Assembly: GCF_023823125.1 (NCBI RefSeq)
Contig: NZ_CP090949.1
Coordinates: forward strand, 1,202,001 to 1,266,000
DNA: 64,000 nt
DNA from: Erythrobacter aurantius
GTDB taxonomy: Bacteria > Pseudomonadota > Alphaproteobacteria > Sphingomonadales > Sphingomonadaceae
Reading direction: 5' to 3'
This document shows, one piece after another, positions 34,067 to 42,940 of the stretch. Under the pieces are notes generated by a model. It was not told the origin of the DNA. It was given only the letters and a program-made list of their open reading frames with translations, and did no database searches. How positions within the stretch are numbered: the stretch's first letter is position 1; the number at the start of each line of letters is the position of its first letter. The position numbers were made by a program, and so were the translations under genes.

Positions 34067-35970
34067 AGGGGCAACGCCGTAATTGAAACGCCTGCGGGGT
34101 CAATGACTTCGCCGGTCAGATCGAAGGTGATCGGCCCGGTCGAATAGTTGAAGGCAAACAGATGCGTGGCGCTGCGTCGGACGCGTAATCCTTCGGGTAG
34201 CGGAAGGAGCTCGATCCGGGCTTCATCCGCGATGCGAATGACCAACTGGTTCAACAGGGTTCCGTCCGGCCAAGCGGCGAGATAGCGGTGATTGCCGTGC
34301 GCAAACACAAGGCCGCGTCCGTCCTCCAACGCGAATTCGGGGGCAAGATCGCTTGTCACATCCTCCCGCCAGCGCACGACGCTCCAACCTTCACCGGTTT
34401 CGACAATCCCGTCGCGCAGGCTTTCGACACGGGTGATGGTGACAGGGACCAGGTCGCGCAATTCGCCGGGGGGCAGGCCTTCGGGAATGCAGAAGCTCTC
34501 GCTCTTGCTGCCCGATCTGGGGCCGATCAGCACCGGGCAAGTGAGGTTCGAGAGGCGCGATACGAACCCGTCTGGTACAATCGGCATGGTCGGGACGAAG
34601 ACAGCGCGATAGTCACTCAAATCGGCATCGGGTGCGACGATATCGATATCGAGCCCGAACCCTCGGAGCGCGGAATACCATTCGTAGGCAAGCTCAAGAT
34701 AGCGGAAGCTTCGCCCCTGCGGCTGGATGCCGCACACCCATGCCGCCTCGTAGGAGAACACCAGCGCCACCGGAGCCTTTGCGCATTGCTGCGGGCCGAT
34801 CTTCGCGATCACGTCCGCCGCAGCGCGTGCTTCCCCGGCGGCTTCGGCATCGCTGCTGTCAGGCCGCAGCAGGCCGGCGTGCATTTGTTCCTGCGCAAAC
34901 GGGGCCTGCCGCCAGCGGAAATAGCTAGTGAATTCGGCACCGTGCGCCATCGCCTCCAGCGTCCACAGCGTGACCATGCCGGGCAGCGGTGCAGGGTTGA
35001 AGCGTGCCCAGTTCACCGGGCCGGGTTGCTGCTCCATCACGCCCCAGCGGCCATTGGAACAACCGCGGTAAAGATCGTGATGGAAGGCCGCGATGTCCGG
35101 GTGGCCCTGCCGCAAATAGGCGTTCTTCTCCGCGTCGGAGAACCAGAATTGCTCCAGAAAACCCAGCGGATAGCTGTCCCATGTCGCCACATCGAGATCG
35201 CGCCCGACATCGTGGTGATCGAACTCGGTGAAGAAGCCCATGAAGTTGTGGGTGATATCGCGCCCCGGCGAATGTTCGCGCAGGATGTCCACCTGTTCGC
35301 GGTTGAATGCCACCACCTCGTCAGAGGCAAAGCGGCGATAGTCGAGCCAGTGCGCCGGGTTCGCCTCGGTCACGGTCAGATGCGGTGGATCAACTTCGGC
35401 GAAGGAGCGGTATTCCATGCTCCAGAACACATTGCCCCATGCCGTGTTGAGCGCGTCGATGGTGCCATAGCGCGCGGCCAGCCATTCGCGGAAAGCTGCC
35501 GCCGCCGCGTCGGAAAAGCTCAGCACCGTGTCATGGCAGCCATATTCATTGTCGGTCTGCCACGCCGTGATTGCGGGGTGCTGGCCATAGCGCCGGGCGA
35601 TCGCGTCTGTAATGCGGCGCGATTGCTCGCGATAGCCGCGATGGCTGAAACAATAATGGCGCCGCGATCCGAAGCCACGTGGGCGGCCCTGTTCGTCCAC
35701 GGCAACCATGTCCGGCATCGAATCCACCAGCCATTTGGGCGGTGTAGCGGTGGGCGTGCACAGCACCACTTCCAGCTCCTCCGCGTGCAAGGTCTCTATC
35801 GCCCGGTCGAGCCAGCCCCAGTCGAACCGGCCCGGCTCCGGCTCGATCCGGCTCCACGCGAATTCGCCGATGCGGACCATAGAAAGCCCCGTCTCGCGCA
35901 TCCGGCGGGCATCGTCCGCCCAGATCGCCTCGGGCCAGTGTTCGGGGAAATAGCAGCAGCCCAGCTTCAT
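34063..35970 (-). CDS. Beta-galactosidase, glycoside hydrolase family 42
   Basis: A 635-residue enzyme. The N-terminal TIM barrel opens with 'LGCCYFPEHWPEAIWADD', typical of GH42. The proposed acid/base is Glu142 in 'WQTDNEYGCH' and the nucleophile Glu313 in 'GVMEQQPGPVNW', as in the GH42 pattern. The trimerisation and C-terminal domains follow. No signal peptide is seen, so it should hydrolyse imported beta-galactosides in the cytosol. Both ends overlap neighbours by 4 nt. Length is slightly short of the usual 650-690, still within range. Confidence 0.92.
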   Translation of the reverse strand: MKLGCCYFPEHWPEAIWADDARRMRETGLSMVRIGEFAWSRIEPEPGRFDWGWLDRAIETLHAEELEVVLCTPTATPPKWLVDSMPDMVAVDEQGRPRGFGSRRHYCFSHRGYREQSRRITDAIARRYGQHPAITAWQTDNEYGCHDTVLSFSDAAAAAFREWLAARYGTIDALNTAWGNVFWSMEYRSFAEVDPPHLTVTEANPAHWLDYRRFASDEVVAFNREQVDILREHSPGRDITHNFMGFFTEFDHHDVGRDLDVATWDSYPLGFLEQFWFSDAEKNAYLRQGHPDIAAFHHDLYRGCSNGRWGVMEQQPGPVNWARFNPAPLPGMVTLWTLEAMAHGAEFTSYFRWRQAPFAQEQMHAGLLRPDSSDAEAAGEARAAADVIAKIGPQQCAKAPVALVFSYEAAWVCGIQPQGRSFRYLELAYEWYSALRGFGLDIDIVAPDADLSDYRAVFVPTMPIVPDGFVSRLSNLTCPVLIGPRSGSKSESFCIPEGLPPGELRDLVPVTITRVESLRDGIVETGEGWSVVRWREDVTSDLAPEFALEDGRGLVFAHGNHRYLAAWPDGTLLNQLVIRIADEARIELLPLPEGLRVRRSATHLFAFNYSTGPITFDLTGEVIDPAGVSITALPL

Positions 35971-38087
35971 GCGGAAACCTTCTCCAATGCGATCAACAAG
36001 GCGGTTTCGGGATGGGTGAGGGGCAAGGCGAGGCCCTGTGTCATCAGCGACCTGCCCGAAAGCGAGAAGCCGTCACGCCAGTGTCGCTTGTTCGGCAAGT
36101 ACAACGCCGCCTTTTGCGGCCACGGAAGCAGCAATGTGACGCGGTAATGGGCTTCGGGATCAAGCCCCTTGAGCCTTACCGGCGCGGCGTCGAATTCCCC
36201 CGAAAAGCCGGTCTGCGCGGCAAGGGCGAGGGCGCTGGTGTCGCCCACGACAATCTGTGTGTAAACGGCGGGATCGGGGTGATCGAGGAAATGCAGATCG
36301 CCCGAATGCAGCACTTCGCGCCATTGCTTGTATAGCGCGATATGCGCCTTTAGCACTTCGCGCTCCGCCTCGCTCATCGCGCCCGGATCAGCCTCCACCC
36401 CCATGTGCCCGAACAGTGCGACCTTGGCGCGGAAATCCATGTCCGTTTGCCGCCCGGTGATCGGATTGGGTGAAGGGCCGACATGATTGCCCAGCACCTC
36501 CAGCGGCAGGAATTGCGACCAAGCACGCATGATGCGAACGCGCTCTATCGGATCGTTGTTGTCCGACGGCCAGACCCGCTGGACGCGCGACAGCACGCTG
36601 AAATCGATCCGCCCCCCGCCGCTCGAACAGCTTTCTATCTCCACCGCCGGATGCGCGGCACGCAGCCGATCGAGCAGGCGGTAGAACCCGCTGACCTGAT
36701 CCGATTGCCGCGCGCCTGCGGGGAAAAGGTCGCGGTTATGATCCCATTTGAGATAGGCGATGGCGTGATCGCGCAGCAGCGCGTCCAACCGCTCGAACAG
36801 ATAATCGCGGACCTCTTGCCGGGTCAGGTCGAGTACAAGTTGGCCGCGCATGGTCGGGCGATCCCGCCCTTCGAGATGGAGGCACCAGTCGGGATGCGCG
36901 CGATAGAGATCGCTTTCGGGAGAGACCATTTCCGGCTCGACCCACAGGCCGAAATCCATGCCCAGCGCGTGCACCCGTTGGATTAGCGGATCGAGCCCGT
37001 GCGGGAAGACATCAGCCGACACGAACCAGTCGCCAAGGCTGCTCTGGTCATTGCGCCGTCCACCGAACCAGCCATCGTCCAGCACGAAGCGTTCCACGCC
37101 AATCTCTGCGGCGCTTTCAGCCAGCGCGATCAGGCCGCTTTCGGAAAGATCGAACGCCAGTGCCTCCCACGAATTGAGATGCACCTTGCGCGGCCCCCAG
37201 TTCGGCCGTCCGCGCAGGACGTGTCCGCGCGCATGGCGGTGGAATGCATGGGCGAGCTCCGACCTGTTCTGACCCAGCGCAAACAGAACCGGCGGCGCGC
37301 CAAACGCGCCTTGCGGCTTGATAACCTCGCCCCCGTCAGGAAAGGCCGCTCCCATCTGGAGTATGGCGCGTCCGTCTGCCGATCCGATATTGTCGCATTC
37401 GATCCGGGTATCGTGATCCCCGCTTGAGGCGAGATGGAACCCCAGCACTTCTTCGCCACCGTCGGCGTGCAGCAGCAGCCAGTTGCCGCCGCCAAATCCG
37501 GGCTTTCCCCCGGCAGAGCGGCGCGCAAATCCGTTGGGCGCAATCGGCTGGCGGCTTTCGCGCATTTCGCCGGCCCATCTCCCGCTGAATGCGGTGAAGT
37601 CGGCAAAGCGGCGCGGGATCGGCATGCTGATCGAGGCAAGCCGTTCAAGCACAATCGGCTCGGCATTCTCGTTCCAGCCGTCGCTGTCGCAGAATACGGT
37701 GTCGCTGCCCTTTATCGCCCAATGCGTCGACAGGTGGATATTGGCCTGCGCATCGGCAAACCTGCAGGTAAGCTCGCTGCCTTCGTGAAACCAGGAAATC
37801 AGGCGCAAATCGGTGTGCAGTGGCTCTCCCGAAATACGGCGGAAGCTGGCCACGGGGCTGCCCTGCCAGCCATGGCCAGCTTGCGGGACGATACCCGGCA
37901 CAGGCGGCGTGTCAGCCTGGTTTTCGTGCCGCCCACGCATGGTGGAATGAGCGAGCGCGGCAAGATCTTCACCTTCGGGCAGGCGCGCGCCGAGGTAGAC
38001 GACATCCGCCGTCCCGCCTTCGACCAATGCAAAGACCAGCGTTTTCGCGGCGCCATCTAGCCGCACATGGTGCACGCCTTGGGTCAA
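35967..38087 (-). CDS. Alpha-galactosidase, glycoside hydrolase family 36
   Basis: About 706 residues. I prefer the TTG at 38087: it is preceded by AAGGGCGGGA and leaves room for a divergent promoter, whereas the ATG at 38189 would leave only 32 nt before the symporter ATG. The catalytic nucleophile is Asp449 in 'YLKWDHNRD' and the acid/base Asp509 in 'WPSDNNDPIER'; 'FVLDDGWFGGRR' and 'LWVEPEMVSP' are other GH36 landmarks. No signal peptide. It should release galactose from alpha-galactosides (melibiose, raffinose type) in the cytosol. First gene of the minus-strand operon, overlapping GH42 by 4 nt. Confidence 0.88.
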   Translation of the reverse strand: MTQGVHHVRLDGAAKTLVFALVEGGTADVVYLGARLPEGEDLAALAHSTMRGRHENQADTPPVPGIVPQAGHGWQGSPVASFRRISGEPLHTDLRLISWFHEGSELTCRFADAQANIHLSTHWAIKGSDTVFCDSDGWNENAEPIVLERLASISMPIPRRFADFTAFSGRWAGEMRESRQPIAPNGFARRSAGGKPGFGGGNWLLLHADGGEEVLGFHLASSGDHDTRIECDNIGSADGRAILQMGAAFPDGGEVIKPQGAFGAPPVLFALGQNRSELAHAFHRHARGHVLRGRPNWGPRKVHLNSWEALAFDLSESGLIALAESAAEIGVERFVLDDGWFGGRRNDQSSLGDWFVSADVFPHGLDPLIQRVHALGMDFGLWVEPEMVSPESDLYRAHPDWCLHLEGRDRPTMRGQLVLDLTRQEVRDYLFERLDALLRDHAIAYLKWDHNRDLFPAGARQSDQVSGFYRLLDRLRAAHPAVEIESCSSGGGRIDFSVLSRVQRVWPSDNNDPIERVRIMRAWSQFLPLEVLGNHVGPSPNPITGRQTDMDFRAKVALFGHMGVEADPGAMSEAEREVLKAHIALYKQWREVLHSGDLHFLDHPDPAVYTQIVVGDTSALALAAQTGFSGEFDAAPVRLKGLDPEAHYRVTLLLPWPQKAALYLPNKRHWRDGFSLSGRSLMTQGLALPLTHPETALLIALEKVSA

Positions 38088-38221
38088 AATGATCGTCCCG
38101 CCCTTTTTTCCTTCCCCCGTGCAGATGCGAAAAACCGCACTTGCCCGCTCGTTGGCGTTCGGCTCTAACCGCGCAAACCCCGCGCGCAAAGCGGGGAATG
38201 CGAGAGGGGCGTAACGATAAC
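38088..38221. promoter_or_regulatory. Divergent promoter region of the galactoside operons
   Basis: This 134-nt gap separates GH36 (minus) and the symporter (plus) and should hold both promoters. A small hairpin, CCCCGC (38178-38183) with GCGGGG (38191-38196), lies just before the symporter ribosome-binding region (GAGAGGGG). No convincing LacI- or GntR-type palindrome was seen and no regulator gene for this region lies in the window. Confidence 0.4.
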
Positions 38222-39712
38222 ATGCTGAACCAGCTTCCCACCACCAGTGCCGTGCAGATCGGTGTCGCGATTGTCCTTACGGCATTGGTCGGCCTTGCCA
38301 CCTGGCTGACGATCCGCCGCGCAAAGCATGACGGATCGAAAAAGGATGTTTTCCTTGCAGGCGGGGGGCTTAGCTGGCTGTTTGTCGCGGGCTCGATCAC
38401 GCTGACCAACCTTTCGACCGACCAGTTGGTGGGCATGAACGGCAACCAGATGGCGTTGCTGGCGTGGTGGGAAATCGCCGGATTTGCAGGGCTTCTGATC
38501 CTCGCTTTCGTGTTTGTGCCGATCTATTATCGCAACAATTGCACCACCGTGACCGAGCTTCTGGAAAAGCGTTACAACGGGCGGAGCATCCGTACGCTGA
38601 TTTCGGCGCTGTTCCTCTTCGGTAATATCCTGATCTACCTGCCCGCCGTGCTTTATTCGGGCGGCACATTCATGCAGGCGCTGTTCGGCGATCAGCTCCC
38701 GGTGCTGGCTTTCGCTGCGGTTCTGGCGGTGATTTCGGCGGCCTACACGATTTTTGGCGGGCTGCGCGCGGTTGCGGTGATGGACACCTATTCCGGCATC
38801 GGAATTCTTGGCCTTGCGCTGCTGATCGTGGCGCTGGCGTTGGCGGCGGTCGACTGGAACATCACCGATGGCGTCCCGGCAGAACGGCTGACCATGATCG
38901 GCGGGCCGGACAGCCCGATCCCGTTCCATACGCTGTTCACCGGCATGATCTTCATCCAGATATTCTACTGGTCGACCAATCAGAACATCACCCAGCGCGC
39001 GATGGCTGCGCCCACGGTCAAGGAAGCGCAGAAGGGTGTGCTGGCCGCCGCTGCGATCCGTATCCTCATCGTGCCGCCGATTGTCGTCATCCCCGGCATC
39101 GTCGCTTACAAGCTGTTCGGCGATGTCGGCGATGCGGCATACGGCCAGCTGATTGCCGAAGTGCTGCCGCCGTGGCTTTCGGGCGCGTTCGCGGCGATGG
39201 TGGCAGCGGCTGTCATCACCACTTTCAGCGCGGTGCTGAACAGTTCGGTGGCGCTTTACTCGGTCGACTTCCACGAACAGTTCGCGGGCGAGGTGAAGGA
39301 TCACTGGAAGCTCGCCGCTGCCGTATCTGTGCTGCTGACACTGACATCGATCATGCTGGTGACGGTCTATATCGACGCGGCCAGCGCCGATCCGACCGAA
39401 TTCAGCATCATCAACCTTTTGCAGCAACTGAACGGGTTGCTCTCAATGCCGATCCTCAGCGCCTTTGTCGCCGGTCTGTTGTTCCGCAATGTCGAAGCTC
39501 CTGCGGCGATTGGCGGGGTGATCTGGGGTGTGGCGCTGTATGGCGGGTTCACCTTCTACCTTCAGCCCGAAGGATACATCGCGATGCATTACATCGACTT
39601 CATGGTGGTGACGCTGGTGACGAGCGTGATCGCTGCGCTCGCGGTGAACCGGGCGATGGGCAACCGGGCGCAGTTCGTCGGATTCGGGCGGCGTGGCGAG
39701 GCGGCGGCGTGA
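38222..39712 (+). CDS. Sodium/solute symporter (SSS family), probable galactose/galactoside transporter
   Basis: The ATG at 38222 is chosen (GAGAGGGG upstream, hydrophobic helix soon after), giving 496 residues. 'AGSITLTNLSTDQLVGMNGN' and 'IFGGLRAVAVMDTYSGIG' and 'YWSTNQNITQRAMAAPTVKE' match the sugar-symporter branch, including SglT-like sodium/galactose carriers. It is followed immediately by galT (GTGA overlap) and galK, strongly suggesting import of galactose or a small galactoside. The ATG ahead at 38141 would add 27 basic residues and run into the opposing promoter, so it is rejected. Confidence 0.9.
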   Translation: MLNQLPTTSAVQIGVAIVLTALVGLATWLTIRRAKHDGSKKDVFLAGGGLSWLFVAGSITLTNLSTDQLVGMNGNQMALLAWWEIAGFAGLLILAFVFVPIYYRNNCTTVTELLEKRYNGRSIRTLISALFLFGNILIYLPAVLYSGGTFMQALFGDQLPVLAFAAVLAVISAAYTIFGGLRAVAVMDTYSGIGILGLALLIVALALAAVDWNITDGVPAERLTMIGGPDSPIPFHTLFTGMIFIQIFYWSTNQNITQRAMAAPTVKEAQKGVLAAAAIRILIVPPIVVIPGIVAYKLFGDVGDAAYGQLIAEVLPPWLSGAFAAMVAAAVITTFSAVLNSSVALYSVDFHEQFAGEVKDHWKLAAAVSVLLTLTSIMLVTVYIDAASADPTEFSIINLLQQLNGLLSMPILSAFVAGLLFRNVEAPAAIGGVIWGVALYGGFTFYLQPEGYIAMHYIDFMVVTLVTSVIAALAVNRAMGNRAQFVGFGRRGEAAA

Positions 39713-40746
39713 GCCTGGATTTCTCGAAGCCCCACCGGCGCTACAATCCGCTCACCGGTGCATGGGTGCAGGTGTCGCCGCAGCGCATGGGCCGTCCGTG
39801 GCAGGGGGAGGAGAGCGAGCCCGATCCGCCACCGCCAGCCTATGATCCCGCGTGCTACCTGTGTCCCGGCAACACCCGCGTCGGGGGTCAGGCGAACCCG
39901 GATTATTCGGGCGTCTACGTCTTCGATAACGACTTTCCCGCGCTGGAGCCGGACGGAGCCGCGCCGGAGCAAACCTTTGACCCACTGCTGCGCGCGGAGA
40001 CGACCAGCGGCACCTGCCGGGTCATCTGCTTTTCGCCCGATCATTCAAAGTCGATGCCCGAACTGGCGCCGGGCCAAATCCGCGAGGTGATCGACGTCTG
40101 GGCGCGGCAGAGCGAGGAACTGGGGCAATCGCACGCCTGCGTGCAGGTGTTCGAGAACAAGGGCGCGATGATGGGCTGTTCCAACCCGCATCCGCATGGA
40201 CAGGTGTGGGCGACCGCCCATCTGCCCGACGAATTGGTCGAAGAAACCGCGCAGCAGGCCGCCTATCATGACGAGCATGGCTCAAGCCTGTTGCTCGATC
40301 TGGCGGCACGTGAAGCGCAGGCGGGCGAGCGCGTCGTTGACATCAACGCCGACTGGATCGCCATCGTCCCGTTCTGGGCGGCTTGGCCGTTCGAGACTTT
40401 GCTGTTGCCGCGGTTCGAGGTTCAGCGGCTGCCCGAACTTGGCGATGCCGAGCGCGACAGCCTTGCTGAAATCCTCAAGGCGTTGACGACGCGCTACGAC
40501 AATCTGTTCCGCACCAGCTTTCCCTATTCGATGGGCTGGCATCAGTCCCCTTTCGAGGACACGCCGTTGAAGTGGTTTCAGCTCCACGCCCATTTCTACC
40601 CGCCTCTCTTGCGCTCGGCGAGCGTGCGCAAGTTCATGGTGGGATATGAAATGCTGGCTGAGGCGCAGCGTGACCTGACGCCGGAACGCGCGGCGGAAAT
40701 GCTGCGTAACGTCAGCGGCACCGAGCACTACCGGGGCGAGCGATGA
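39709..40746 (+). CDS. galT: Galactose-1-phosphate uridylyltransferase
   Basis: 345 residues from GTG 39709, overlapping the symporter stop (GTGA). The active site 'HPHGQ' is at residues 161-165, with His163 as the uridylylated nucleophile. 'CYLCPGN' carries two metal-binding cysteines, and 'LHAHFYPP' is the C-terminal histidine motif. The enzyme exchanges UMP between UDP-glucose and galactose-1-phosphate in the Leloir pathway. It overlaps galK by 4 nt. A longer frame beginning at 39172 is antisense-like in the symporter and is not real. Confidence 0.95.
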   Translation: MSLDFSKPHRRYNPLTGAWVQVSPQRMGRPWQGEESEPDPPPPAYDPACYLCPGNTRVGGQANPDYSGVYVFDNDFPALEPDGAAPEQTFDPLLRAETTSGTCRVICFSPDHSKSMPELAPGQIREVIDVWARQSEELGQSHACVQVFENKGAMMGCSNPHPHGQVWATAHLPDELVEETAQQAAYHDEHGSSLLLDLAAREAQAGERVVDINADWIAIVPFWAAWPFETLLLPRFEVQRLPELGDAERDSLAEILKALTTRYDNLFRTSFPYSMGWHQSPFEDTPLKWFQLHAHFYPPLLRSASVRKFMVGYEMLAEAQRDLTPERAAEMLRNVSGTEHYRGER

Positions 40747-41876
40747 ACCACCGCGAGCAATTGCTGGAGCGCGTGCGCGCAGGCTTTCGCGCGGCCTATG
40801 GCGAGGAACCGCAGGCGATCTTTGCCGCGCCGGGTCGGGTCAACCTGATCGGTGAACACACCGACTATAATGACGGGCTGGTGCTGCCCTGCGCTATCGA
40901 CCGCGAGACCATGATCGCAATTGGCGCGGGTAATGATGCACGGATCGAAAGCGTAGCGCTGGATCTGGGCGATGAGCGCGACAGCTTTTCGCTGCGTGAA
41001 CCAATCGCGGCAACGCAGGTCGAATGGGCCAACCATGTGCGCGGCGTTTCCCGCTTCGTGATGGAAAGCGGCCATCAGATTGCCCCGGCACGGATCGCGA
41101 TTGCCGGAAACGTCCCGATCGGAGCGGGTCTGTCCTCCTCTGCATCGCTAGGGGTGGTCTCAGGCCTCGCTCTAACGACTTTGGCAGGAACAGCCGCCGC
41201 GCCCGAAACGCTCGCTCAAGTGGCGCAAAGGGCCGAGAACGAGATGGTCGGCACGCAATGCGGGATCATGGATCAGATGGCGTCGGCATGCTCGCAATCG
41301 GGGCATACGCTGATGCTCGATTGCCGCGACCTCAGCTTTCGGCACATCGCCATGCCGCGCGATCTGGCGCTGGTGATCATCGATAGCGGTGTGCGGCATT
41401 CGCTCGGCGACAGCCCGTATAATGAACGCCGTGTCCAGTGCGAAGCGGCGGCGCGGCATTACGGCGCGGCTTCCCTGCGCGATGTTTCGCCAGAGCAACT
41501 GGTAGCCGAAAGAGGCAATCTGCCTGACCTCGAATTCCGCCGTGCGCGCCATGTCGTCAGCGAAATCGCACGAGTCAGCCAGTTCTCCAGCGCGTTGGAG
41601 GCTGCCGACGCTGCGCAGATTTCCGGATTGATGGCGGACAGCTTCCGATCCTATCGGGACGATTTCGAAGCCTCGGTTCCACAAGTGGACCGCCTGTTCC
41701 AGCTGATCAGCGAAGTGCTTGGCCGGGACGGAGGAGTCCGCTTGACCGGCGGGGGATTTGGCGGATCGCTGGTCGCCCTTGCGCCGGTTGACGCGGTGGA
41801 GGCAATTCGCAAGGTTTCGGCCCCGGCGCAGGTCGGCATTTTCAAGCCGTCCGCCGGTGCGGCCAGAATTGCCTAG
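40743..41876 (+). CDS. galK: Galactokinase
   Basis: A 377-residue GHMP kinase. The signature 'GRVNLIGEHTDYNDG' is at about residues 30-44, the ATP-binding motif 'PIGAGLSSSASL' at about 120-132, and the C-terminal motif 'LTGGGFGGSLVAL' near 337-349. It phosphorylates galactose at C1, feeding GalT. The start is set by the ATGA overlap with galT. galE and galM are not in the window. Confidence 0.95.
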   Translation: MNHREQLLERVRAGFRAAYGEEPQAIFAAPGRVNLIGEHTDYNDGLVLPCAIDRETMIAIGAGNDARIESVALDLGDERDSFSLREPIAATQVEWANHVRGVSRFVMESGHQIAPARIAIAGNVPIGAGLSSSASLGVVSGLALTTLAGTAAAPETLAQVAQRAENEMVGTQCGIMDQMASACSQSGHTLMLDCRDLSFRHIAMPRDLALVIIDSGVRHSLGDSPYNERRVQCEAAARHYGAASLRDVSPEQLVAERGNLPDLEFRRARHVVSEIARVSQFSSALEAADAAQISGLMADSFRSYRDDFEASVPQVDRLFQLISEVLGRDGGVRLTGGGFGGSLVALAPVDAVEAIRKVSAPAQVGIFKPSAGAARIA

Positions 41877-41903
41877 GGCGCTTGGCTCACTCAGCGGATT
41901 TAC

Positions 41904-41927
41904 ACATATAAAAATATCTTTATATGT
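41904..41927. promoter_or_regulatory. Near-perfect 24-bp AT-rich palindrome, probable SahR-type operator
   Basis: Eleven of twelve base pairs of this dyad are complementary. It opens with ACATATAAA and closes with TTTATATGT, the only mismatch being positions 41913/41918. It sits alone in a G+C-rich region at the start of the ArsR-methyltransferase gene and overlaps the first possible ATG (41924). The position fits autoregulation of the regulator and its metF-metH operon. Confidence 0.65.
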
Positions 41928-41935
41928 CGTGCGCG

Positions 41936-42940
41936 ATGACTATCGACGCGCTGTTCAAGGCTTTGGCTGATCCCACGCGGTTGCGCATTGCGCGGCTGCT
42001 GTCGGCCATGGAACTTGCGGTGGGTGAACTGGCGCAGGTTCTGGGGCAAAGCCAGCCGCGCGTTTCGCGTCATGTCGGTATCCTGTGCGATGCCGGTCTG
42101 GCAGAGCGCCGTCGCGAAGGCAGCTGGGTGTTCCTGCGTGCCGCTGGTGGTGGCGAGGCAAGCGGCCCGGTGCTTGCCGCACTCGACCAATTGCTGGCCG
42201 CTGCCGAACGGGAAAGTCCGGAATTCGCGGCAGTTTGCGAGGATGACCGGCGCAAGCTGGCCGCGATCCGCGAGGCGCGCGAGGTCAATGCCGAAGATTA
42301 CTTCGCGCGCCACGCCGAACAATGGGACGAATTGCGCGCGCTCCACACCCCGGACATTCAGGTGGAGGAACAACTTGCCGCAACGCTTGGCACTGCGCCG
42401 CTCGGCGTGGTGCTCGACATCGGTACCGGCACTGGGCGCATGGCCGAACTGTTCGCCTCTGCGGCGGAGCGGGTTGTGGCGCTCGACAAGAACCTTGAAA
42501 TGCTGCGGGTCGCGCGGGCAAAACTCCAACATCTGCCCGCATCGCGGGTGGAACTGGTACAAGGCGATTTCGCAGACCTGCCGTTCCCCGCCGCCAGTTT
42601 CGACACGGTGCTGCTGCATCAGGTGCTGCACTTCGCGCAGGACCCCGCCTTGCCTATGGCCGAAGCTGCGCGGGTTACGCGCCCCGGCGGGCGGATCGCG
42701 ATTGTCGACTTCGCCGCGCATGATCGCGAAGACCTGCGCGATCGGCATCAGCATGCCCGCCTCGGTTTCTCCGATGTCCAGATGAATGACTTGCTGCAAT
42801 CAGCGGGCTTCACTCCCGGTGAACCGATCACGCTCGAAGGCGTTGAGCTGATTGTAAAGATCTGGATCGGCCGTCGCAGCACCTCCTCCGGCGCCGAAGC
42901 CGCAACCCCCATTCAGGCCGCCAACAAAGCGACATCATGA
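41936..42940 (+). CDS. sahR: ArsR-family regulator fused to SAM-dependent methyltransferase domain (SahR-like)
   Basis: 334 residues from ATG 41936; an ATG at 41924 is inside the operator palindrome and less likely. Residues 1-85 form an ArsR winged helix ('LFKALADPTRLRIARLLS', 'QSQPRVSRHVGILCDAGL'). The C-terminal half is a class I methyltransferase ('VVLDIGTGTGRMAELFA', 'VVALDKNLEMLRVARAKL'). This two-domain layout next to metF and metH is that of SahR, a proteobacterial S-adenosylhomocysteine-responsive repressor of methionine-cycle genes. The methyltransferase fold would then bind the effector rather than catalyse. The gene overlaps metF by 4 nt. The symbol is by analogy. Confidence 0.75.
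   Translation: MTIDALFKALADPTRLRIARLLSAMELAVGELAQVLGQSQPRVSRHVGILCDAGLAERRREGSWVFLRAAGGGEASGPVLAALDQLLAAAERESPEFAAVCEDDRRKLAAIREAREVNAEDYFARHAEQWDELRALHTPDIQVEEQLAATLGTAPLGVVLDIGTGTGRMAELFASAAERVVALDKNLEMLRVARAKLQHLPASRVELVQGDFADLPFPAASFDTVLLHQVLHFAQDPALPMAEAARVTRPGGRIAIVDFAAHDREDLRDRHQHARLGFSDVQMNDLLQSAGFTPGEPITLEGVELIVKIWIGRRSTSSGAEAATPIQAANKATS

Noticed and set aside
32195..34147. 650-codon plus-strand frame over the AKR and Gfo/Idh genes
   Set aside because: Antisense shadow; both minus-strand products carry complete motifs.
34288..36147. 619-codon plus-strand frame over GH42
   Set aside because: Antisense shadow of a gene with both catalytic glutamates.
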